Assembly (NCBI RefSeq): GCF_932274485.2 | Contig: NC_065880.2 | Span: 79,169,730 to 79,233,729 of the forward strand | Origin: Patella vulgata | Taxonomy: Eukaryota; Mollusca; Gastropoda; Patellidae | Length of the DNA stretch: 64,000 nucleotides | Direction of reading: 5' to 3' | Part shown: positions 1 to 11,505 of the stretch, piece by piece | Layout: the number at the start of each line of letters is the position of its first letter | Numbering within the stretch: position 1 is the first letter of the stretch | The notes under the pieces: model-generated | Seen by the model: only the letters and a program-made list of their open reading frames with translations | Database searches by the model: none | Told to the model about the DNA's origin: nothing | Made by a program: the position numbers and the translations under genes

Positions 1-45
1 ATAACAGATATAATTTTCATAAATTTACTATTATTGTCAACGACA

Positions 46-472
46 ATATTAATTGTAGTCTGGAGGCTCAGTGACGGGGGTCCATCAAATGGGCACAAAA
101 CCATACCAAACTTTTATATGGTAATCAGTCCGCCGTTGAGGCGTTTTCGAGATATTGGGAAATGAAATGAAATGAGGTTTAACGTCCTACTGTTCTGCTC
201 CGAACTGGGATAATGAAGACGGGCATACGCCATACAGTGTGCTATGTGGGAAATTTTGCCCGGACAGCGGCACTACGGCCTACTTTCAGTGCAAATGACC
301 TTATTTGATCTTTAACCCCGAATATCTCGAAAACGCTCCAAACGCGGACTGATTACCACTCGGCAACGTATTCTACGCGAAATTTTACTATAGAAAAGTT
401 GGGTCTGGTTTTGTGCCCATTTGATGGACCCCCACCACTGAGCCCCCAGACTACAATTAATATTGTGTCTCC
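46..472. mobile_element. Foldback (hairpin) MITE with a SINE fragment in its loop
   Basis: The left arm (about 46-160) reads as the reverse complement of the right arm (about 311-472). Shared blocks include the one around GTCCATCAAATGGGCACAAA and the one around GGTAATCAGTCCGC. The loop is occupied by the 3' part of a SINE in reverse orientation. No coding potential is visible. The same structure is at 45238-45664 in the right copy. Confidence 0.75.
161..300 (-). mobile_element. Truncated SINE (family 1), reverse orientation
   Basis: Read on the minus strand this ends in the ATTTC-repeat tail of the full SINE at 5820-6187 and shares its GCCCGGGCAAAATTT-like block, here as AAATTTTGCCCGG. The tRNA-like head is absent, so it is 5'-truncated. 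It lies in the loop of the foldback element. The counterpart in the right copy is at about 45353-45492. Confidence 0.75.
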
Positions 473-544
473 GGTCTATTATTGTGACACAAAAAATCTC
501 ATGTGTCTTGACATGTAATTGTGTCAAAAATATTATATCGGAGA

Positions 545-2968
545 TACGGGCACACATCTATGGAAGGGTATCGCTGGCAATATTAAACTCTCTGCTACAA
601 TGTCTTTTCCATTGATTATATGTACAAAGTACAATGTACAAAGTCCTAATACCGGTAATGATAAAGTCAAAATACCTCTTAGGTAAGAGTTAAATGTAAA
701 AAGTCAAATATTCACGACACTAAAACAGGAAATCAGCTTAGCACACAATAAGAAATTTGCCATACTGCACACAGCGATGTATCTACTTCATACCTGTTCT
801 CATATTACCGAAAAGCACGTTCATTTCTATTTGTAAATATGTAAATAGTTTTCTAGTACATTGTATTTTCATAATTCAAATCCAATAAATATCACAGACT
901 AACGATGCCATCGATTATGGTCTGGTTGATTAGTTAATTTGCCTAATTAATAATTTATGTAAGGCCCAACGAAAGTCCTGCAATAAGACAGTTTTAGCTC
1001 TTGCATAATGCAGGTTTATGTGCCTGTGTGTGTGTGTGTGTGTGGGGGGGGGGTATTCAGTGTTAAAAAACAAGTCTTGATAGAACCAGCGGCTGCCAGG
1101 CAGGATACGCCCACATTTTCGAGAGATGGAGAGAGAACAAGCTAAAAAGAAAGTGATTTTTCGTACAATCAGGGGCCATAATTCAGGAAGTTACGTTCCG
1201 ATATGCGCAAATATTGAAAGGAACCACGATCTTTAGGTTATAAACTTACATTTCAAGTTTCAACAAAATCGGATAAAAATTGTGACCTCTATAGGGTCCA
1301 CAACCTTGATATACCATATTTTTAAGCTATTTGAGAACGAACGGCGGCCATTTTGTCTGTCAGTTTTGGGCCGATTTTCACGAAATTCGAACTCAGCCGT
1401 CCTAAGGGTTTAACGGTGATATAATGATACGGCCTTTTAAATCGGATAAAAATTATGACCTCTATAGGGTCCACAAGCTAAAAACGCAATTTTTCGTACA
1501 ATCAGGGGCCATAATTCAAGACGTTACAGTCCCATATGCGCGAATATCGACAGGAACCGAGATCTTTGGGTTATAAACTTACATTTCAAGTTTCAACAAA
1601 ATCGGATAAAAATTGTGACCTCTATAGGGTCCACAACCTTGATATACAATATTTTTACGCTATTTGAAAACGAACAGCGGCCATTTTGTCTGTCAGTTTT
1701 TGGCCGATTTTCACGAAATTCGAACTCAACTGTCCTAAGGGTTTAGCGGTGATATTATAATACGGTTTTTTAAATCGGATAAAAATTATGACCTCTATAA
1801 GGTCCACAAGCTAAAAACACGATTTTTCGTACAATCAGTGGCCATAATTCAGGAAGTTATGTTCCGATATGCGGGAATATCAAAAGGAACTGAGATCTTT
1901 TGGTTATAAAATCTATTGCCATGATTGCGGAGGGGGGGGGGGCTGTATTCAATGTGAAAATACAGGTCTTAATCCGAAATTCTCGATACTACACTACCTA
2001 TCACTAGAAGCACGCCCATTGCTGCTTAAAGATATGTAAATAATTTACTGGCACATTTAGATTAGCATACCTTGAAAAACATCGCGTGTTAGGAAACACC
2101 ATTTAAGGCCTATTAAGTAAAAATACTGGTCTAAATACGAAATTCCAGATACCATGTTACGTATCACTGATTGCTCTTTTCAAATATGCAAATATTTTTT
2201 GGGCACAATCATATTTGCATAACTTTACAAAATAAGATTAAAGTTGAAGTGAAGGAAGGATGGGGGGGGGGGGTATTGTCATTCCTCTCTTTAAATATAT
2301 TATTTAATGCTTATGTATTGTTGGGTTTTTCTTAATGGACAAAGTTAATTAGACTGTACTTAACTCTATTTATAGAAAGACCGTCAAAATACGGGTATTT
2401 ATACGAAATCCCAGTTATTTTGTTATAAATTACTGGAAAGTATGTTTCTGTGGCTATTTGAATCTATCAAATATATCCTGGCACATTTAGGATTACGCAC
2501 GGTCGTCTAGATATTTTCTTATAGTGTACCAGCTTGATTTACTGTTATCGTGCGGTGAAAATCCTTATAGTGTGCTGGTTTATAGTGTGCCAGGTTTCTG
2601 TATATGTTAATAAGTCGCGTGATATCCTACATTTGCATATGAAACTTGATGCTGTGCGAAAGATGCTATGTAGAAAGCGTGAAGGAGAAATGAGATGTGG
2701 CAGAGCGCAAATGTAAAACGTAATGAGAGAAATGTAAAATGTAGACACGTCAATCAAAGAATTTTCTAACAAATCATTTGTCTCATTGACACTTACCATT
2801 AGACATTTTACATTTAACTCTTGCCTTAGAGGTATTTTGACTTTATCATTACCGGTATTAGGACTTTTTACATTGTACTTTTTACGTACCATCAATGTAA
2901 ACGACATGGTCACAGGCCATTTAATATTGGCAGCGATACCCTTCCATACACATCTACGGGATAGAGTA
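545..2968. mobile_element. 2.4-kb element with about 170-bp inverted ends and internal 334-bp repeats
   Basis: Bases 545-715 match the reverse complement of 2795-2968, sharing for example TATGGAAGGGTATCGCTG and CCTAATACCGGTAATGATAA. Between the arms, about 1154-1487, 1488-1820 and 1821-1910 are head-to-tail copies of a roughly 334-bp unit that starts near TTTTTCGTACAATCAG. A degenerate MITE end (about 905-1015) and G runs are also inside. No transposase is recognisable, and frames crossing the arms look like chance. It is probably a non-autonomous DNA element. The counterpart is at 45737-48172. Confidence 0.6.
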
Positions 2969-3272
2969 CGCAACGGGATTGTATTATTGAAAATTGGCAC
3001 TTACGTGTACAACACCTACAAGTGAAATTTCAAATTTTCCCTTTTATAAAATGAAAGTCGATGACATAACAAAAAGCTAATTAATGGAAAACCATTTTAT
3101 TAAAAACAAAAAAACGTTCCTCTCCGTAAAAGTCGATATGTAACAATTAGCTATTCACATTAATGTTCTTAATCTATCCCAGGATTATCTTCCACTCATT
3201 GTTCCTAAATTGTACATATAGACAACAGATTAACACACGTGTATAAATGGGTTCTGTTAGTTATCTATGTGA

Positions 3273-3422
3273 CAGTCAATGTCTACAATCAGGCAATGTG
3301 TACAATGCCTGAAATATACCAGTCAATGTGTACATTGCCGGGTTAGGTTTAGGGTAAGGGTTGGGGTGGGGGTTAGGGTTACAAAGGCATTGTACACATT
3401 ACCTGATTGTAGACATTGACTG
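3273..3422. repeat. 38-bp palindromic arms around a telomere-like TTAGGG tract
   Basis: Bases 3273-3310 are the reverse complement of 3385-3422 with one mismatch. The loop holds a third partial arm copy (from about 3323) and a degenerate GGTTAGG/TTAGGG-like tract (about 3343-3380). In the right copy the left arm persists but most of the loop and right arm is replaced by a Penelope-like insertion. Confidence 0.75.
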
Positions 3423-5819
3423 TAACATCTATATACTATGTAACCATAGACAATGGTAACAATAGCCAATTAAAACCACAGTGTTTCTATGTATATATAT
3501 ATATAAATATACGTAATATGGTGTCCACCCCTATGTAATGGCATTATTTATGAATAGTCCTAAGACGAACGAAAAGTACTTTAACACGTTAGAATAATAT
3601 TATTAAACCATGCAGTGATGAAATCAACAGAAATTTAATGGCACGTTAGCAAGATAACGATCTTTAAAATAGCTGAGTTTTGAGCAACCGGCCCCTGAAG
3701 AGGTTCAGCAGAACTGAAAACGTTAGCCAAAAAACATGTGGTTATTCCTTTTTTTTCTACGTATTTTTTTATAATATATATATTGATAATATATCTTGGC
3801 ATTCTTTATTATGTTAAGAAATGTTACTTCTGCTATTAAAGACTAACGTGCTTTTCAAAACAAATCGCCTTATTCGCTTTCACGTATATGAATTTTTTAA
3901 ACAATGATTTGTATACTGATTTTCAGTGTTATTGGTTCGCTTTATTGCTATGGACTGTCGGATATCGTGTATAATACACAGTAATGTTAATATCATTGAC
4001 TTAAACAAAAAAACAAAAATACTTTTTTAAATGAAAATAGTTGCAACAAGGTGTTAAAAGCGTGAATATTGGATGACATACAGTAGTAGTACCTTGTTGC
4101 TTTGACGTCTGCTTCCACTAAAGTGACATCGCAGACAAGAATAAGAGAGCCGAAGCATCTTCCTGTATATATATATATATATAGGATATGATTTTGCAGT
4201 CTTTCTGTTTACAGCCTTAGGCCATGGAGTGGTTTACTGTGAAGTTCTTCCTTTTTTAAAATCAAAAACATATTATTTGGTATTTGATCTTTATGCGGAC
4301 ATCTATGTGTCTCCTTCTTTGGATTGGTAGATGTCATCTTAGTAGGTTTAGTGGTTAGGTGCCAGGTCGGTCGTATGGTATGCCCCCCACCCCCTCACTG
4401 CAGACTTGGTGTCTAAAAATGTATACACCAGTAGTGGCATCTTTTATAACTGGTTACACACCTGCTAATTAATGACTACTGTCATCTCAATAGAAGGTTT
4501 GATCTCGCTTTAACTACGTACATCTTATCAAGGCCTTCACGTAATACCCTGCATATTGCGGCACTAATTTCGATTGGGTACAAGCCCAACTTGTGAGCCT
4601 ATCAGATTCCTCGATCGTCGCTAATACCAAGTCTCGCGCTTTCAAGCTTAAATGTCTACCTGTGATAATCGAGTTGCAAAGTTCAAGGTTCATTCAATGT
4701 CAAGGCTTCCGTGGAGGTCGCGATGTCACAATCTCTGATTGGAAGCTACTGCTCACATGTCTGTAGATAACATAGCTATAAGTTCGGGAATTGTGAAGTA
4801 AACAAGCAATGGCCAGATGTTGTTAAACTTGCAGTCGTTAGCTTCAGGAACATGGACTACTGTATGATTTCTAACCACTTTCTGTGCATGGCTTAGGTTT
4901 ATAAGTGCAATAAACGAGCTATATGTGGGGCTTATTTTAAAATATAGGATAAGACTTACCATTACAAACATCATTCATAAACAATTAAAAATATATCTAA
5001 GTTTTGTTTGATATAACATTTCAATATATTTTGTAACTTTGTCGAAAGTTAACTGGTACCTATGGTGTTGCATCGGTAGATTTTTTTGTTTTATCATAAA
5101 GAGTTAATGTCCTTGGTCACAATTGAATTTCAACCTTCGCCTTGTAACGAATACTTAATGAACTCAATCGGGATTCTTCGTGTTTTTTTTAAGGTCGTCC
5201 AAATTACGATTGAATGTAGCATATGTATACCGTTTAATTTTTTAAACACGAGAGAGCGATACGATAGCTTTATAGATCAAATAATTTAACTATTTAAAAT
5301 GAATAATTTAGTTCGTATTGTAAAAAAACGTTGATGTGGGAGCTATTAGATATTAAATAACGATATCACGTCGGTTAGTTCGAGAAACAATAGTTATTTT
5401 TAATTGGTGAGGTAAATACAAAATAAAAGATTCAGATGCGAACTACGTTCTGATGCAGCACTCGAATTTCCCCAAGACATATCGCATAACGGTTGTAAAA
5501 GCATAAGCAAAAATGGTGTGGTACGACAAAATAAAAAAAAATGTGCCTTAGTTGACAATACATTCACATTATCAAGTGTTTGTGTAATAATAAATGACAT
5601 AACATATGATTTTTAAACAACAAAATCTTTTTTTTTTTAACATAACAATGCTATTCCTTTTATTAAACTAGTGTCAGTGATATTGTCAAAAATATGTTCA
5701 GTACAATTTAAACATCTCGGCATGGATTGTGAATCAGAATCTCTATATCGCGTTGACTCTAACGCTAGGTATCCCAGGAACGTTGCTACTAAACACGCTC
5801 AGATCATCTGATAGTAGCC
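3423..5819. other. Intronic stretch without a recognised gene
   Basis: AT-rich, with short TA repeats (3495-3510 and 4163-4183). A hammerhead-ribozyme-like core lies at 3695-3719. A minus-strand frame at about 4487-4693 is open in the right copy (52305-52511) but ends earlier here through one TAG codon; its product is not recognised. Nothing else is supported. Confidence 0.5.
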
Positions 5820-6187
5820 GGGGGATCACGTGGCTAAGTGGGTAAGACGCTGGCTCGCTAGCCTGGAGGTTGGGTGTTCGATCCCTGCATTGGTCGAGAA
5901 AGTTCATCCAGATTTTCCGGTGTGGCTCCCCCTTGTCAGTGATGCAGGACGGAGGGCCTGACAATGACAGCTTCTAGTCCTTCGGATGAGACGAAAAACC
6001 GAGGTCCCGTTGAAATGCACGTAAAAGATCCCGTGGCAGTTGGAAATCAATATAAGAGTAGGCGATAGTGCCGCTGCCCGGGCAAAATTTCCCTCATAGC
6101 ACACTTTATGGCGTATATGCCCGTCTTCATTAGCCCAGTTTGGGAGCACAACATTAGGACGTTAAACACCATTTCATTTCATTTCTC
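5820..6187 (+). mobile_element. Full-length tRNA-derived SINE (family 1)
   Basis: It is flanked by the 9-bp target duplication ATAGTAGCC at 5811-5819 and 6188-6196. The head resembles a tRNA: a box-A-like GGCTAAGTGGGTAAGACGC and a box-B-like TGTTCGATCC. A conserved central block follows (around GGATGAGACGAAAAACCGAG), and the tail is repeated ATTTC. About 368 bp. Related fragments lie at 161-300, 17640-18003, 22290-22700 and on both sides of the transposon at 25542-36301. The orthologous copy is at 53635-54002. Confidence 0.88.
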
Positions 6188-6912
6188 ATAGTAGCCCCAA
6201 GAATATGTACCTGTTTTACATTTTAATCAAAATTCGAAATTGTCGGTAATTTATTAATAATCCTTTTTAAATGACTTGTGATGTTTGCCCAGAGCTGTTT
6301 GGTCAGATTGCTCAAATCAAATCCTGAACAACAAATCTTTTGGCTGATTTATTTTTATAAAATGACTCTCGTCGCTCAAACCACCTGTACCAAAGAATAA
6401 GTCAACAAAAATGGAATCGTAAAGTATATTTTGTTAGAAGGCATTTAGAGCTAGCAAAAACCCAACTTCTAAACTCGCCGAGGTGGCAACTCACCACAAG
6501 GTTTTACGATTACGTAAAAGTAAATTTCGCAGTCTTGCAGAGTCAGTAAGATGCTGCGAGCGTGAGATTAAAAGATAGAAAAGGGACGAAACTGCACGAG
6601 GTGACTCTGAATTGAGAACCGTTACATTCAGCTAAATGAAAAAATCGCTGAGTTTTATCCAAGGTTCATATCAAATTGTTTTCAAAAGTCTTAACGTGTA
6701 AAGGAGATATTTTTAAGGGCTTCATTGATAAATAATTGAATTAACATTTTTTCACGTGAATGTTTTTATTAGTGCACATATTTGAGGCTCTGGATCACTA
6801 TCATAAGTCAACGGTATCAGCTTATCAGTGATATAGTCCTTATTTAATCCCAAATTTACATTTTTGAATAAATGCATATTCCATATATATAATTAAGAGC
6901 TATTTTTTTTAG

Positions 6913-7082
6913 AACTGGGGCGGTTGCTCTCACGTCTGCCAGTTTTGGACAAGGTACTGGTCAAATTTGGTTAGATGATGTTAATTGTCAAGCATCTAAC
7001 ATGGCACTAGCTGAATGTTCTCATCTTGGTTGGGGAAAAGACAATTGTAAACATGACGAAGACGCGTCGGTGATTTGCAAAG
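6913..7082 (+). CDS. SRCR domain, second-half exon (left duplicate)
   Basis: This 170-bp exon follows a T-rich AG acceptor (6911-6912) and ends at a GTAAGT donor (7083). It enters in phase 2 and leaves in phase 1. The product starts [20 protein letters not shown] and continues with VNC, AEC, DNC and VICK, the C-terminal cysteines of a group A scavenger-receptor cysteine-rich domain. Such domains are extracellular and are usually encoded by two exons, as here. The matching first-half exon would lie left of the window, by analogy with 44802-44949. Its duplicate (54726-54895) differs at nine residues although the flanking introns are nearly identical. The full gene and its ligand are unknown; DMBT1- or scavenger-receptor-like proteins are the usual carriers. 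Confidence 0.9.
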
Positions 7083-8012
7083 GTAAGTTCAGCATTATAC
7101 AAGAATATAAAAGACGAGAAACAAAATGTAGCATATCAAATAAATACTAACCATGTTATATAAACACATTCAATTATTCAATACAAAATCAACACAAAAC
7201 CAAGAGAAGTAAAGACAGATTACATGTCAGCTAAACATTTAAAGTTGGTCGGGTTCACTTAAATGACAAGGAAAATCAGATGAAGACTAACTGTCACTTT
7301 TTCATTATGTAACCCGGGGCCCTCAGCTCAAAAACTAGAGGATTGTGACGAGGGGCGGATTAATCAAGTAAGGATTCTGGTGGAGTTGACAGACTTGACA
7401 GACAGCAGTGTCTTAAGGAGCTACACCTATATATAAATATAAACCCAAGAGTATGTAAATATGATGAAATTGAAGTTTAATAGGGTTCGTCCTCTCATAA
7501 ACACAAAGCTTTACTGTAGCCTATATCCCTTTCATCAGCCTTTTGGAGAAGTTAGAAAACTCCGGAACAAAACGTCGCAGAATGCTGAAAATCGACAGGA
7601 TTCATTCTCTCATGGTCTCAATGATCCTTACTACATTTCAAAATAATCTATAAACACGTTAAATGCCAAACTAAGATACGATTACAACACACCTAATCTG
7701 TATCATTGAATTCAGTCAAAACAATCACCTAATGTATATCTACACCAAGTTTGAACATTCTACGCCAAGTTAGAACATTCTGTCCCAATTAACAGCAGAG
7801 TTGTAATGTTATAAATTCTTGAACTATCCAATCACTTATCCTAAGCAGAAAATTTTCATCGAACTTAGTCAAGGTATTAATGTATATCCCCAGTTGTACC
7901 CTCTCACTCCGTTAGAATCGAAGTTTTCTTGTTTCAAAGTCTCAACCAATCGAATTCCTTGTATTTACTTAACATTAATGGCAAATGCTCATCATAGGAA
8001 TCCGTCAAGGCA
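7083..8012. other. Intron sequence with worn repeat
   Basis: No gene is visible. About 7730-8012 is a diverged relative of the AT-rich family seen at 16818-17538, 24161-25215 and in the insert at 62711-63384 (shared motifs on the pattern of TTTGAACATTCTA and TCAAGGCA). It is interrupted at 8013 by a CACTG-ended transposon. Confidence 0.6.
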
Positions 8013-10419
8013 CACTGTAAACAATATCTGTTTTTAAAATCCCTACTTTTTGTTATTTGAAGGAAATTATCCGTTTTAAATATGATTTGAGATAATTAAC
8101 TCGTATTTTTACCATAAAATCTGTTGTTTTAGTTGCATTTCTGCATGTGGACAGAAACGACTGTATTTTTACACACTTTTCAGTATATCTGTAAAAAATA
8201 ATTCTGTAAAAAAAACAGAAAAATTCTGGCAGCAGATTTACCAGATATTTCTGGGTTTTTTTAACAGACAATTTCTGTTAATTCACGGCAGTACGTTCTG
8301 TTCAAAAATAGGTAAAATTACAGAATATCTCTGGTAAATCTGCTGCCAGAATTATTTCTGTTCTTTAACAGAATAAATGTGGTTAAATAAAAAAACGGAA
8401 TTACCTTCTGAAAAATGATTTATTTTCTGTTAATGTCAAATGTATAATAAAAATTATTAAAAATGAACATAACAAAAAAACCCCAACCAAATGATCATAC
8501 AAAGACAAAAAGTGTTGATTAAATGGTGTATTTTCTGACAACAAATAATAGAAACAACATGGAATGATTATAGAAAATATCAAAATGCCTCAGTCATAAT
8601 GTAAATAAAGTTTTACACAACAAAATATTTTTTTTTTCAAATTTAGATATATATGTTAGAGTTCAAGTTGATGCTTCTTTAAATGTTTTCTATTTCTTTA
8701 GTTATATTAAAAGCAACATTATTGCCTAAAAATTGCAAACATTATATTTTAGAAATTCTTCTGAAGTCTGGTATAGACATAAATGTTTTTTAAATCGTGT
8801 GCCACTCCTATAAACTAAATTTATGGCATACTAGTATAATATCAAAATAATACAAATATAATTAGTCTGAATTTTTACAACAAAAACCCACAATAATTTA
8901 GGGCAACAAGAATTACTGTAAAATAAAAACATTGCAAATATTATAATACAGCTTTCTGAGCCTAAGGAATATCGGTACTTTAACAGGCAATCCTAAGGAA
9001 TATCGGTACTTTAACAGGCAATCCATTAAACCTCTTGAAAAAATGTTACTATCCGGGTATACAAAACATTAACAGATCTATGAGAAAAAAAAGTTCCAAT
9101 ATTTTTTTTTTTTCAAAATAAACTTACTATACTAAATCATCACACTAATACATAAAATCTATTTTGCCTTAGCAAAAATACCTTTAAGAACTGAAATCAA
9201 AAGTAAGAAGGTCTCTTACTTCAACATATAAAGGAACACATAAAAAAATCTTGACAAATTTAAGGCCAGTCTGTAGCAAGAGCATGCAGCTTTAAATATA
9301 TCAAAAGTGGTTCAGTCATAATGTAAAAACACTTTTACACAACAAAATTTTAATGTTTCTTTCAGAATTAAGATTGCCTGTCTATGATAGTGTTCTAGCT
9401 ATTGCCTAAAAATTGCAAATATTATAATTAGGAATTTCTTCTAGAGTCTGGCCATAAAAAATACAAATGATCATACTAGTAAAATATTAAAATATTACAA
9501 ATAAAATTATTCTAGAGTCTGGCCATACAAAATACAAATGATCATACATAAATACATAAATGTTCATTAAATCGTGTGACACTCCTTTAAAACAAATTTA
9601 TGTCATACTAGTAAAATATTAAAATATTAGAAATAAAATTTCTTTGAATTCTCTAATAAAATTGTTTTGAATTCTCAAATAAAATTACAATAATCATGAA
9701 TTACAATAACAAGAATTACTGTTAAGTACAACTTTTGTTAAAATAGCTTACTCCAGTAAATCTGACAATGCTTCAAATTTAGCTATTTCTGAAGCTAAAT
9801 TTACGACTTTTTCTGGTATTTTCTTTTTCTTCTTATCTTTCATCTTTAAAACAAACCTGAAAAAAACGATGAAGACTATAAAGACTATGAAATTAAAGGG
9901 TGTTCTTGCCAAGACATGGATATAACTTTCCGACTTCTTTTCAATTTGCAAATGTTTAGGGCCTATACTGCCAACAGAGTTTTTGTTACAATGTAAACAA
10001 ATTGGCACATTTCATGGTTAGGATCTCCCAACCTGCACCACTGACAAGGAAGTCAAGCTGGAAAACGAAAGCCTGAGTAGCTTTGTTGGCCAAAGGGTAA
10101 TGAGCCAGCATCACTGATCCATCGTGTCTCTGACACATTAATATTGTTTACTAATGGTTGATTTCAAATGGCCTCTAGTGTATTGATCACCTTTTTGGGG
10201 TAGCAGATGCCAAAAACAAAAAAAGCCGCAAACTGAATAGAAAGTGCAGTGGCCATATCTTTAACTTCCATAACAGGCTCCGTATCAACATATACTGTAC
10301 ATTTGTCTTCACCGAAATTCACAAAAGGGCAAGAATAAGTTAAAGAAAAGGTAAATAATTTTTTTTAAATACACCATTGTATTTAAAGGGATCCGTGAAT
10401 GCCATCAGAAAAAACTTTG

Positions 10420-10764
10420 TTAAACATACATTATCCAAGGGCTAAATAAACTATGTTATATAAACTATTAATTAGCTCGATGTCAACGCTAGCCTGCGAT
10501 ATTTGTTGGATTATGAACAGATTTGCTGCATAACTTTCCTTCTCGATTTAACAATTAAATGGATAATCGAGACTATGATTTTTGTCGTACCGACTTTAGT
10601 AATGATGACCGAGGCTATGGGGAACATTCGATAGCTTATTTCTCGGTTCATAGTGGATTAATTTGACTGAAATTTTCAGCAAATAGCCTTTACATTATCT
10701 CGTTTTTAACTGTTATAGTGAGAACTGCCAACTCGTTATGTAATCTCCCATAATCTATCTTTAA
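10420..10764. mobile_element. TTAA-flanked MITE
   Basis: Ends TTAAACATACATTATCC and ATAATCTATCTTTAA are imperfect inverted repeats beginning and ending in TTAA. The interior is related in reverse orientation to the element at 36811-37202. TTAA target sites are typical of piggyBac-type elements. It lies in an intron of the accessory pseudogene. The counterpart is at 58282-58624. Confidence 0.65.
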
Positions 10765-11189
10765 ATAATGTCAAACAAGCTTCTGATTTTCCTCCAGAAT
10801 GACCAAATAGTTTCAATAAGCCGCATTTTGGAGAAATGAATGTATTATTTCATATATCTAAACAGCATTTGTATGATCATTGTCCACATTAATACTCACC
10901 ATTATAGACTATAAAAGGTGAAGTAGGTATCGTTCTTTTTTCATCATTCACTAATGCATTCTGAAAAAGAAAATTATATCTTGAATATATATGAATATTT
11001 TTAGGCAAATAATAATCTGCTTTACATAGTTAAATGATATCACAGCCAAACTTTAACTGCTGAGGTTCAATTGAGAGAAATTTTCCACAAAGATTTTCTA
11101 CAAATTTTCGACAACTTACTTATCTACTTTTAATATGCATTCTTTGAAAAGACCAAATTCAGGAGGGGTGCGTGTGTGTGTCATTGAGA

Positions 11190-11505
11190 CAAGTTGCATG
11201 GTTTCGAGCCCACACTTGTACGTAACAAGGAGTAGAGTCGTTTGTCAAACCTCGTGGGTTTTCTATGTGTCCGGTTTCCTCACACAGCTTAAGACTCTTA
11301 TGATCAAGCAAATTAGTGAAATAAAATTGAACCATGTTAGTCCCAAAATGACCTAATGTGTGTCAAACCTCGTGGGTTTTCTATGTGTCCGGTTTCCTCA
11401 CACAGCTTAAGACTCTTATGCTCAAGCAAATTAGTGAAATAAAATTGAACCATGTTAGTCCCAAAATGACCTAGTGTGTGTCAAGAGAACGTTAAGCCCC
11501 CGTCT
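11190..11505 (+). mobile_element. Diverged SINE (family 2), tandemly doubled body
   Basis: Begins like family 2 (GTACGTAACAAGGAGTAG, then CTCGTGGGTTTTCT). The body occurs twice in tandem (about 11246-11360 and 11361-11475) before the pyrimidine-rich CTCTCCCTCTCGCTC tail. It lies in an intron of the accessory pseudogene. The counterpart is at about 59070-59385. Confidence 0.7.

Noticed and set aside
2545-3000. 151-codon minus-strand open frame, conserved in the right copy
   Set aside because: It overlaps the inverted-repeat arm of a non-coding element, has low-complexity hydrophobic content and no known motif. Its conservation follows from the recent duplication.
5822-5890. Possible tRNA gene
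   Set aside because: The A- and B-box-like motifs belong to the head of a SINE with a target duplication and a tail. No complete cloverleaf was found.
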